Assembly: GCF_036898095.1 (NCBI RefSeq)
Contig: NC_090730.1
Location: forward strand, 29,102,481-29,166,480
DNA length: 64,000 nt
Direction of reading: 5' to 3'
Origin: Palaemon carinicauda
Taxonomy: Eukaryota > Arthropoda > Malacostraca > Decapoda > Palaemonidae
In this document: positions 1 through 9,100 of the stretch, one piece after another
Numbering within the stretch: position 1 is the first letter of the stretch
How the letters are laid out: each line of letters begins with the position of its first letter
The notes under the pieces: model-generated
Told to the model about the DNA's origin: nothing
Database searches by the model: none
Seen by the model: only the letters and a program-made list of their open reading frames with translations
Made by a program: the position numbers and the translations under genes

Positions 1-600
1 ATGAGTAGACTTGAAAACCTGGTCGTCAAAAAATATAGAGGTTATAAAAAGAAAATAGAAAAACTAGTAAAGGAGCGTCTACGCCATCATACTCAGAAAA
101 AGGAGAATGGAAGAGAGGAGAAGAAGAAAAAGGAGGAGGATGGAAGGGCGAAGCATGAGAAGGAAATGGAAAAGGAGGAGAAAAAGAAGAAGAAGAAGAG
201 AGAATTCTCGGAAAATATTTGTTATATCTATGACATCGCTTCTATCACTACGATGAATGCTCTAGGTCCTAATGACAACGACCAAAACATACGACGCTTA
301 ATGAGTTACGAAGAGCAAATAAAGGAGAAAGTAGATGGAGACTTTAATTGCTATGAATACACACATTGTCTTTGTGAAGAGAGAAACAACCAAGTCGACG
401 TAAGGAGAAAGGAGGAGGAGAAGAAGACAAAAAATAATGAAATAAAAGAAGTGAAGAGAGAAAAGACGCATCTAAAGGAGTGTAGGCCTATGAGTAGACT
501 TGAAAACCTGGTCGTCAAAAAATATAGAGGTTATAAAAAGAAAATAGAAAAACTAGTAAAGGAGCGTCTACGCCATCATACTCAGAAAAAGGAGAATGGA
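1..600 (+). repeat. Direct duplication of the basic N-terminal module
   Basis: Bases 1-110 and 491-600 are essentially identical (module beginning MSRLENLVVKKYRGYKKK), giving a 490-bp direct repeat in frame with the long coding region. The intervening part holds the only Cys-containing, less basic segment of the N-terminal region. The arrangement suggests that further 490-bp units lie upstream of the window. Confidence 0.85.
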
Positions 601-3600
601 AGAGAGGAGGAGAAGAAGAAGGAGGATGGAATGGGGAAGCAGGAGAAGGACAATGAAAAGGAGGAGAAGAACAAGAAAAAGAAAAAGAAAATTGAAAAAA
701 TGGAAAAGGAGCTTGTCCATCAGCATAATCATAAAGAGAAGGAGAATGGAAGAGAGGAGGAGAAGAAGAAGGAGGATGGAATGGGGAAGCAGGAGAAGGA
801 CAATGAAAAGGAGGAGAAGAACAAGAAAAAGAAAAAGAAAATTGAAAAAATGGAAAAGGAGCTTGTCCATCAGCATAATCATAAAGAGAAGGAGAATGGA
901 AGAGAGGAGGAGAAGAAGAAGGAGGATGGAATGGGGAAGCAGGAGAAGGACAATGAAAAGGAGGAGAAGAACAAGAAAAAGAAAAAGAAAATTGAAAAAA
1001 TGGAAAAGGAGCTTGTCCATCAGCATAATCATAAAGAGAAGGAGAATGGAAGAGAGGAGGAGAAGAAGAAGGAGGATGGAATGGGGAAGCAGGAGAAGGA
1101 AAGGGAAAAGGAGGAGAAGAAGAAGGAGGATGGAATGGGGAAGCAGGAGAAGGAAAGGGAAAAGGAGGAGAAGAAGAAGGAGGATGGAATGGGGAAGCAG
1201 GAGAAGGAAAGGGAAAAGGAGGAGAAGAAGAAGGAGGATGGAATGAGGAAGCAGGAGAAGGACAATGAAAAGGAGGAGAAAAACAAGAAAAAGAACAAGA
1301 AAATTGAAAAAATGGAAAAGGAGCTTGTCCATCAGCATAATCATAAAGAGAAGGAGAATGGAAGAGAGGAGGAGAAGAAGAAGGAGGATGGAATGGGGAA
1401 GCAGGAGAAGGAAAGGGAAAAGGAGGAGAAGAAGAAGGAGGATGGAATGGGGAAGCAGGAGAAGGAAAGGGAAAAGGAGGAGAAGAAGAAGGAGGATGGA
1501 ATGGGGAAGCAGGAGAAGGACAATGAAAAGGAGGAGAGGAACAAGAAAAAGAAAAAGAAAATTGAAAAAATGGAAAAGGAGCTTGTCCATCAGCATAATC
1601 ATAAAGAGAAGGAGAATGGAAGAGAGGAGGAGAAGAAGAAGGAGGATGGAATGGGGAAGCAGGAGAAGGAAAGGGAAAAGGAGGAGAAGAAGAAGGAGGA
1701 TGGAATGGGGAAGCAGGAGAAGGAAAGGGAAAAGGAGGAGAAGAAGAAGGAGGATGGAATGGGGAAGCAGGAGAAGGAAAGGGAAAAGGAGGAGAAGAAG
1801 AAGGAGGATGGAATGGGGAAGCAGGAGAAGGAAAGGGAAAAGGAGGAGAAGAAGAAGGAGGATGGAATGAGGAAGCAGGAGAAGGACAATGAAAAGGAGG
1901 AGAAGAACAAGAAAAAGAAAAAGAAAATTGAAAAAATGGAAAAGGAGCTTGTCCATCAGCATAATCATAAAGAGAAGGAGAATGGAAGAGAGGAGGAGAA
2001 GAAGAAGGAGGATGGAATGGGGAAGCAGGAGAAGGAAAGGGAAAAGGAGGAGAAGAAGAAGGAGGATGGAATGGGGAAGCAGGAGAAGGAAAGGGAAAAG
2101 GAGGAGAAGAAGAAGGAGGATGGAATGGGGAAGCAGGAGAAGGAAAGGGAAAAGGAGGAGAAGAAGAAGGAGGATGGAATGGGGAAGCAGGAGAAGGAAA
2201 GGGAAAAGGAGGAGAAGAAGAAGGAGGATGGAATGGGGAAGCAGGAGAAGGAAAGGGAAAAGGAGGAGAAGAAGAAGGAGGATGGAATGGGGAAGCAGGA
2301 GAAGGAAAGGGAAAAGGAGGAGAAGAAGAAGGAGGATGGAATGGGGAAGCAGGAGAAGGAAAGGGAAAAGGAGGAGAAGAAGAAGGAGGATGGAATGGGG
2401 AAGCAGGAGAAGGAAAGGGAAAAGGAGGAGAAGAAGAAGGAGGATGGAATGGGGAAGCAGGAGAAGGAAAGGGAAAAGGAGGAGAAGAAGAAGGAGGATG
2501 GAATGGGGAAGCAGGAGAAGGAAAGGGAAAAGGAGGAGAAGAAGAAGGAGGATGGAATGGGGAAGCAGGAGAAGGAAAGGGAAAAGGAGGAGAAGAAGAA
2601 GGAGGATGGAATGGGGAAGCAGGAGAAGGACAATGAAAAGGAGGAGAGGAACAAGAAAAAGAAAAAGAAAATTGAAAAAATGGAAAAGGAGCTTGTCCAT
2701 CAGCATAATCATAAAGAGAAGGAGAATGGAAGAGAGGAGGAGAAGAAGAAGGAGGATGGAATGGGGAAGCAGGAGAAGGAAAGGGAAAAGGAGGAGAAGA
2801 AGAAGGAGGATGGAATGGGGAAGCAGGAGAAGGACAATGAAAAGGAGGAGAAGAACAAGAAAAAGAAAAAGAAAATTGAAAAAATGGAAAAGGAGCTTGT
2901 CCATCAGCATAATCATAAAGAGAAGGAGAATGGAAGAGAGGAGGAGAAGAAGAAGGAGGATGGAATGGGGAAGCAGGAGAAGGAAAGGGAAAAGGAGGAG
3001 AAGAAGAAGGAGGATGGAATGGGGAAGCAGGAGAAGGACAATGAAAAGGAGGAGAAGAACAAGAAAAAGAAAAAGAAAATTGAAAAAATGGAAAAGGAGC
3101 TTGTCCATCAGCATAATCATAAAGAGAAGGAGAATGGAAGAGAGGAGGAGAAGAAGAAGGAGGATGGAATGGGGAAGCAGGAGAAGGAAAGGGAAAAGGA
3201 GGAGAAGAAGAAGGAGGATGGAATGGGGAAGCAGGAGAAGGACAATGAAAAGGAGGAGAAGAACAAGAAAAAGAAAAAGAAAATTGAAAAAATGGAAAAG
3301 GAGCTTGTCCATCAGCATAATCATAAAGAGAAGGAGAATGGAAGAGAGGAGGAGAAGAAGAAGGAGGATGGAATGGGGAAGCAGGAGAAGGAAAGGGAAA
3401 AGGAGGAGAAGAAGAAGGAGGATGGAATGGGGAAGCAGGAGAAGGACAATGAAAAGGAGGAGAAGAACAAGAAAAAGAAAAAGAAAATTGAAAAAATGGA
3501 AAAGGAGCTTGTCCATCAGCATAATCATAAAGAGAAGGAGAATGGAAGAGAGGAGGAGAAGAAGAAGGAGGATGGAATGGGGAAGCAGGAGAAGGACAAT

Positions 3601-5598
3601 GAAAAGGAGGAGAAGAAGAAGAAAAAATATAATGAAAAAAATCAGAGGCAAGAGGAGGAAAAGAAGATAATTACCCCAAATCGTGAAGAAGAACTAAACA
3701 AGGAAATAGAAGAATTGGAGAGAGAAAAGATGCGTTTAAAGGACTGTATAAGGAGATTTAAAAACAAGATTGTAAGAAGAAATATAGAGAATAAAAAGGA
3801 AATTGACAGACTTGAAAAGGAGCTTCTACGAAAACAAGAAATCAACGCTAGTTTGATAGCTCTTTATGGAAAGAAGGAAAATAAGATGACCAAGAATAGC
3901 AAGGATCAGAAGGAGAAGAAGAATGGAAAGGAGGAAAAACAGAATACCAATAATCAGAGGAATAAGGGGGAGAAGGGGAAGAGAAAAAATAAAGAAAAAT
4001 TAAACAAGGACAAGGAAGAGAATAGAAAAAGCGAGAGGATAAAAAAGGATATACAACAATTAATGGAAAACGTAAACAATTCGGAGAGTATTGGCAGAAC
4101 ATCAAAAATCTCTCCAAAAAAGATCAGAACAGGGCATCCACTCAACGGAACCCTCATTGAACAAGAAATCGTTAATCATATAAACAATGGCACTCTCCCA
4201 TGGGATAGAGAAAAATACCCAAGTTACCTTCAATGTGACTCGCTTATGGTGGACCATCACAATAACCCAATAATGCCCATCCAAGTGTTCCGTTTAAAGT
4301 TCGATTGTGGCAAGTGCTACTTGGGCCACTTTCTCAATCAAATTCTTAGATTCTTGGCCGTATTTGATAACCTTGATTATTTACTCTGCCCTGTTATTAT
4401 TAGAATAAGTTTTGATACACAAAGGTGGGAAGAGTTTCTGAAAGATAGGAAGGAAAGGGAGGAGGAGTATCACAAGCAGAATGAAAGGAGTCAGGAGGAA
4501 GAGCAGGCGAAGAAGACGACTGACCCTAATCGTCAAAAGGAACAAGAGGAGATAATAGCAAGATTGAAAATAGAAATTAAGCGTTTAGGTTTTCGTATAG
4601 AGATTCTTGACGAAAGGTTGGGCAAAGGCATTGTAAACACTAACAAAGAGGTCAACAGGCTTCAAAAGGAGCTCCGACGAGAAGATAAAATCAACGCTCG
4701 TTTGGTGGGGCTTTATGGAAAGGATGAGGAGACCTCCTCACATTCATCACTTGATTCTTCCTCCTCACATTCATCACCTGGTTCTTCCTCCTCACAGTCA
4801 CCACTTTATTCTTCTTCCTCACGTTCATCACTAGATTTTTCCTTCTCAAATTCATCACTTTATTCTTCCTCCTCCCATTCATCACTTGGTTTTTCTTCCT
4901 CACATTCATCACTTGAATTCCCCCTCTTCTTAAATCCACCAGAATCCTCCCCTTTCTTAAAGGCACTCTTCTCAAAAACAACACCAGAATCCTCCCCTTT
5001 CTTAAAGTCACTCTTCTCACAAACACCACCAGAATCCTCCCCTTTCTTAAAGCCACTCTTCTCACAAACGCCACCAGAACCCTCCCCTTTCTTAAATCTA
5101 CCCTTCTCACAACCACCACTAGAGATTCAAAATAAGCTTCGGAGGAATTATGAAGAATGGGATGAAAAGGACGACAACCCGGGATCCTGCAAAATTTTCG
5201 TGCAAGAGAGGTATCTTGACAAGAAATTACTGTACCCGTTTCGCCATATGTGCCGTCCGTTGCGTATAATGCATACCACCGTGAAATTCCAATGGGAGTC
5301 CAGGGAGCGATACTTTGAAGGGTTAACAGAAAAAGACAAGGGAAATAATAGATGGTTGATGCCCTTTTACAGAAAACCATCTCCTGAATTTGAGTTCTTT
5401 GAAAAGGATGAATACCAGCTAGAAAACCTGACACCACGGCAGGTCTATGAGGCAATGACGGAACTCTATAAACCGTGGAATTTGAAAAGGTACCATCTTA
5501 TGACAAACAATTGTCAATCCATGCTTAGAGAGCTTCTAGAACATCTAGGAGTTGAAATACCTGAGACAAACAGGCTTATAAGATGGCAGCATGTGTAA
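1..5598 (+). CDS. Lys/Glu-rich repeat protein with a C-terminal His/Asn-Cys module, unknown function
   Basis: One frame is open for 1865 codons, ending TAA at 5596-5598. It probably continues left of the window, because the first ~110 bases recur at 491-600, so the ATG at base 1 is internal to a repeat. Order: two copies of a basic module (residues ~1-200), a charged, coiled-coil-like repeat block (~200-1205), a non-repetitive K/E linker, a globular segment with two nearby Cys (~1380-1480), a second copy of the basic module (~1500-1575), a Ser-rich then PESSPFLK-repeat linker (~1577-1710), and a C-terminal globular domain. That domain has His1758 in a beta-like stretch and, 80 residues on, TNNCQSMLRELLEHLG with Cys1838, resembling the H...NC arrangement of permuted papain-like folds (LRAT, PPPDE/DeSI). 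This is motif resemblance only. No signal peptide, membrane segment or intron is visible. It may be a host gene, a domesticated gene or a gene of viral or transposon origin; I do not recognise the family. Confidence 0.5.
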   Translation: MSRLENLVVKKYRGYKKKIEKLVKERLRHHTQKKENGREEKKKKEEDGRAKHEKEMEKEEKKKKKKREFSENICYIYDIASITTMNALGPNDNDQNIRRLMSYEEQIKEKVDGDFNCYEYTHCLCEERNNQVDVRRKEEEKKTKNNEIKEVKREKTHLKECRPMSRLENLVVKKYRGYKKKIEKLVKERLRHHTQKKENGREEEKKKEDGMGKQEKDNEKEEKNKKKKKKIEKMEKELVHQHNHKEKENGREEEKKKEDGMGKQEKDNEKEEKNKKKKKKIEKMEKELVHQHNHKEKENGREEEKKKEDGMGKQEKDNEKEEKNKKKKKKIEKMEKELVHQHNHKEKENGREEEKKKEDGMGKQEKEREKEEKKKEDGMGKQEKEREKEEKKKEDGMGKQEKEREKEEKKKEDGMRKQEKDNEKEEKNKKKNKKIEKMEKELVHQHNHKEKENGREEEKKKEDGMGKQEKEREKEEKKKEDGMGKQEKEREKEEKKKEDGMGKQEKDNEKEERNKKKKKKIEKMEKELVHQHNHKEKENGREEEKKKEDGMGKQEKEREKEEKKKEDGMGKQEKEREKEEKKKEDGMGKQEKEREKEEKKKEDGMGKQEKEREKEEKKKEDGMRKQEKDNEKEEKNKKKKKKIEKMEKELVHQHNHKEKENGREEEKKKEDGMGKQEKEREKEEKKKEDGMGKQEKEREKEEKKKEDGMGKQEKEREKEEKKKEDGMGKQEKEREKEEKKKEDGMGKQEKEREKEEKKKEDGMGKQEKEREKEEKKKEDGMGKQEKEREKEEKKKEDGMGKQEKEREKEEKKKEDGMGKQEKEREKEEKKKEDGMGKQEKEREKEEKKKEDGMGKQEKEREKEEKKKEDGMGKQEKDNEKEERNKKKKKKIEKMEKELVHQHNHKEKENGREEEKKKEDGMGKQEKEREKEEKKKEDGMGKQEKDNEKEEKNKKKKKKIEKMEKELVHQHNHKEKENGREEEKKKEDGMGKQEKEREKEEKKKEDGMGKQEKDNEKEEKNKKKKKKIEKMEKELVHQHNHKEKENGREEEKKKEDGMGKQEKEREKEEKKKEDGMGKQEKDNEKEEKNKKKKKKIEKMEKELVHQHNHKEKENGREEEKKKEDGMGKQEKEREKEEKKKEDGMGKQEKDNEKEEKNKKKKKKIEKMEKELVHQHNHKEKENGREEEKKKEDGMGKQEKDNEKEEKKKKKYNEKNQRQEEEKKIITPNREEELNKEIEELEREKMRLKDCIRRFKNKIVRRNIENKKEIDRLEKELLRKQEINASLIALYGKKENKMTKNSKDQKEKKNGKEEKQNTNNQRNKGEKGKRKNKEKLNKDKEENRKSERIKKDIQQLMENVNNSESIGRTSKISPKKIRTGHPLNGTLIEQEIVNHINNGTLPWDREKYPSYLQCDSLMVDHHNNPIMPIQVFRLKFDCGKCYLGHFLNQILRFLAVFDNLDYLLCPVIIRISFDTQRWEEFLKDRKEREEEYHKQNERSQEEEQAKKTTDPNRQKEQEEIIARLKIEIKRLGFRIEILDERLGKGIVNTNKEVNRLQKELRREDKINARLVGLYGKDEETSSHSSLDSSSSHSSPGSSSSQSPLYSSSSRSSLDFSFSNSSLYSSSSHSSLGFSSSHSSLEFPLFLNPPESSPFLKALFSKTTPESSPFLKSLFSQTPPESSPFLKPLFSQTPPEPSPFLNLPFSQPPLEIQNKLRRNYEEWDEKDDNPGSCKIFVQERYLDKKLLYPFRHMCRPLRIMHTTVKFQWESRERYFEGLTEKDKGNNRWLMPFYRKPSPEFEFFEKDEYQLENLTPRQVYEAMTELYKPWNLKRYHLMTNNCQSMLRELLEHLGVEIPETNRLIRWQHV
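601..3620 (+). repeat. Coding minisatellite: interleaved 150-bp and 54-bp units
   Basis: Two nested unit types alternate without breaking the frame. The 54-bp unit (18 codons, around KKEDGMGKQEKEREKEE) occurs about two dozen times, including a run of about 11 between 2020 and 2640. The 150-bp unit (50 codons) adds a poly-Lys stretch and a conserved ELVHQHNH segment and occurs 11 times. Units are nearly identical at the nucleotide level, with a few shared variants (GMRKQ, EERNKK, KKKNKK) marking groups, which points to recent expansion or conversion. Both unit lengths are multiples of three. Confidence 0.95.
4731..5128 (+). repeat. Ser-rich repeats followed by PESSPFLK repeats (coding)
   Basis: Inside the long coding frame, 4731-4920 encodes degenerate SSSSHSSL-type units of about 8-9 codons. 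4921-5128 encodes about four 16-codon units of the form PESSPFLKxLFSQT. It looks like a disordered, possibly phosphorylatable linker between the charged region and the C-terminal domain. Confidence 0.8.
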
Positions 5599-5701
5599 GG
5601 AGATTGTACTGAAAAGTCAGCATGAGGTTGCAAAAGAATCTTCAGTTTGAGAGAGGATGCCCATACTAGATTGGCACGGGGAATACAGATAAAGTTAGCA
5701 G

Positions 5702-5938
5702 AAAGAGAAGGAGAATGGAAGGGAGCAAAATAAGAAAAAAACGAATACCAAGAATCTGGAAGAGAAGGCGAATGGAAATGAGAAGCAGGAGAAGGAAAAA
5801 GAAAAAGATGAGGAAAAGAAGAAACAACATACTAACAAGAATCAGAAGAAAGAGGAGGATAAGAAGATGGGTAGATGGAAAATGCTGGCCAGAAACATCG
5901 ACCCCACACAAAAGTGGGAAAAGATGCAGACAAAGTAG
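5702..5938 (+). pseudogene. Relic of the K/E repeat protein joined in frame to a LINE C-terminus
   Basis: From 5702 the frame reads KEKENGRE, QEKEKEKDEEKK and similar K/E units, clearly akin to the neighbouring repeat protein but diverged. At about 5865 it runs in frame into WKMLARNIDPTQKWEKMQTK and a TAG at 5936-5938. That ending is the sense version of the 3' end of the LINE found on the minus strand at 19077-19165 and 22015-22080. No start codon or second half is seen. It is either a decayed paralogue hit by a LINE tail or a small chimeric pseudogene. Confidence 0.55.
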
Positions 5939-6147
5939 GAGCAAAAGAAACGTAAAATTACTTTATATATCGAAATTGATATGAAACCCAAGACAGTAAA
6001 TACTTTTGAGGATCAAAATGAGATTAATTTGTGCGGTGGATCGAGATGATTTGCAAAGTTCTTAGTCTCTATTACGCAATATGAAAGAAAAGACCAAGAA
6101 AAAATAAACAGACATCTTAATGTTGTCTAAGCAACCTGACAATTAAG
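5939..6147. other. Spacer before the satellite
   Basis: AT-rich sequence of about 210 bases with no recognisable gene, repeat or site. The satellite begins abruptly in mid-unit at about 6148. Confidence 0.4.
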
Positions 6148-9100
6148 AGGATGGCAAGTGCATTCCTGCCTTCTGGGTCAAAAGAAATAATCTTCAATAT
6201 AGACTCAGCAGAGGGAAGAAGTCCCACTTGTTCTAGTATGGACTGTTCCTTGATAAAGATTCACCTGTACTGTTTCTTTATCATGTGGATGGATGCAGAA
6301 AAAAACAAGTGTGATGTCTTTTAGTATGCTGTGTCCCCTAAAGGAGATTCCTCAGTACTGGAATAGTGGATCAGGAGTTTTTGTGATTATGGTAACAAAG
6401 GACCTTAAGGATCAAGGACATTCAAGATATAAACTGTCAATGTCAAGTGCATTCCAGCCTTCCAGGTCAAAAGAAATAATCTACAATATGGACTCAGCAG
6501 AGGGAAGAAGTCTCCCTTGTTCTAGTATGCACTGTTCCTTGATAAAGATTCACCTGTACTGTTTCTTTATCATGTGGATGGATGCAGAAAAAAACAAGTG
6601 TGATGTCTTTTAGTATGCTGTGTCCCCTAAAGGAGATTCCTCAGTACTGGAATAGTGGATCAGGAGTTTTTGTGTTTATGGTAACAAAGGACCTTAAGGA
6701 TCAAGGACATTCAAGATATAAACTGTCAATGTCAAGTGCATTCCAGCCTTCCGGGTCAAAAGAAATAATCTACAATATGGACTCAGCAGAGGGAAGAAGT
6801 CTCCCTTGTTCTAGTATGCACTGTTCCTTGATAAAGATTCACCTGTACTGTTTCTTTATCATGTGGATGGATGCAGAAAAAAACAAGTGTGATGTCTTTT
6901 AGTATGCTGTGTCCCCTAAAGGAGATTCCTCAGTACTGGAATAGTGGATCAGGAGTTTTTGTGATTATGGTAACAAAGGACCTTAAGGATCAAGGACATT
7001 CAAGATATAAACTGTCAATGTCAAGTGCATTCCAGCCTTCCGGGTCAAAAGAAATAATCTACAATATGGACTCAGCAGAGGGAAGAAGTCTCCCTTGTTC
7101 TAGTATGCACTTTTCCTTGATAAAGATTCACCTGTACTGTTTCTTTATCATGTGGATGGATGCAGAAAAAAACAAGAGTGATGTCTTTTAGTATGCTGTG
7201 TCCCCTTAAGGAGATTCCTCAGTACTGGAATAGTGGATCAGGAGTTTCTGTGATTATGGTAACAAAGGACCTTAAGGATCAAGGACATTCAAGATATAAA
7301 CTGTTAATGGCAAGTTTATTCCAGCCTTCCAGGTCAAAAGAAATAATCTACAATATGGACTCAGAAGAGGGAAGAAGTCTCCCTTGTTCTAGTATGCACT
7401 GTTCCTTGATAAAGATTCACCTGTACTGTTTCTTTATCATGTGGATGGATGCAGAAAAAAACAAGTGTGATGTCTTTTAGTATGCTGTGTCCTCTAAGGA
7501 GATTCCTCAGTACTGGAATAGTGGATCAGGAGTTTTTGTGATTATGGTAACAAAGGACCTTAAGGATCAAGGACATTCAAGATATAAACTGTCAATGTCA
7601 AGTGCATTCCAGCCTGCCAGGTCAAAAGAAATAATCTACAATATGGACTCAGCAGAGGGAAGAAGTCTCCCTTGTTCTAGTATTCACTGTCCCTTCATAA
7701 AGATTCACCTGTACTGTTTCTTTATCATGTGGATGGATGCAGAAAAAAACAAGTTTGATGTCTATTAGTATGCTGTGTCCCCTAAAGGAGATTCCTCAGT
7801 ACTGGAATAGTGGATCAGGAGTTTTTGTGATTATGGTAACAAAGGACCTTAAGGATCAAGGACATTCAAGATATAAACTGTCAATGTCAAGTGCATTCCA
7901 GCCTTCCAGGTCAAAAGAAATAATCTACAATATGGACTCAGCAGAGGGAAGAAGTCTCCCTTGTTCTAGTATGCACTGTTCCTTGTAAAGATTCACCTGT
8001 ACTGTTTCTTTATCATGTGGATGGATGCAGAAAAAAAAGTGTGATGTCTTTTAGTATGCTGTGTCCCCTAAAGGAGATTCCTCAGTACTGGAATAGTGGA
8101 TCAGGAGTTTTTGTGATTATGGTAACAAAGGACCTTAAGGATCAAGGACATTCAAGATATAAACTGTCAATGTCAAGTGCATTCCAGCCTTCCAGGTCAA
8201 AAGAAATAATCTACAATATGGACTCAGCAGAGGGAAGAAGTCTCCCTTGTTCTAGTATGCACTGTTCCTTGTAAAGATTCACCTGTACTGTTTCTTTATC
8301 ATGTGGATGGATGCAGAAAAAAAAGTGTGATGTCTTTTAGTATGCTGTGTCCCCTAAAGGAGATTCTTCAGTACTGGAATAGTGGATCAGGAGTTTTTGT
8401 GATTATGGTAACAAAGGACCTTAAGGATCAAGGACATTCAAGATATAAACTGTCAATGTCAAGTGCATTCCAGCCTTCGGGTCAAAAGAAATAATCTACA
8501 ATATAGACTCAGCAGAGGGAAGAAGTCTCCCTTGTTCTAGTATTCACTGTCCCTTGATAAAGATTCACCTGTACTGTTTCTTTATCATGTGGATGGATGC
8601 AGAAAAAAATAAGTGTGATGTCTATTAGTATGCTGTGTCCCCTAAAGGAGATTCCTCAGTACTGGAATAGTGGATCAGGAGTTTTTGTGATTATGGTAAC
8701 AAAGGACCTTAAGGATCAAGGACATTCAAGATATAAACTGTCAATGGCAAGTGCATTCCAGCCTTCCAGGTCAAAAGAAATAATCTACAATATAGACTCA
8801 GCAGAGGGAAGAAGTCTCCCTTGTTCTAGTATGCACTGTTCCTTGATAAAGATTCACCTGTACTGTTTCTTTATCATGTGGATGGATGCAGAAAAAAACA
8901 AGTGTGATGTGTTTTAGTATGCTGTGTCCCCTAAAGGAGATTCCTCAGTACTGGAATAGTGGATCAGGAGTTTTTGTGATTATGGTAACAAAGGACCTTA
9001 AGGATCAAGGACATTCAAGATATAAACTGTCAATGTCAAGTGCATTCCAGCCTTCCAGGTCAAAAGAAATAATCTACAATATGGACTCAGCAGAGGGAAG

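Noticed and set aside
568..3651. Long minus-strand Leu-rich open frame (about 1027 codons)
   Set aside because: It is the antisense of the GA-rich minisatellite. Openness follows from the repeat composition; the translation is a low-complexity Leu/Ile/Phe string without a plausible domain.
596..3670. Plus-strand Arg-rich frames in the second reading frame
   Set aside because: These are shadows of the K/E repeats in another frame, with the same period and no non-repetitive domain.
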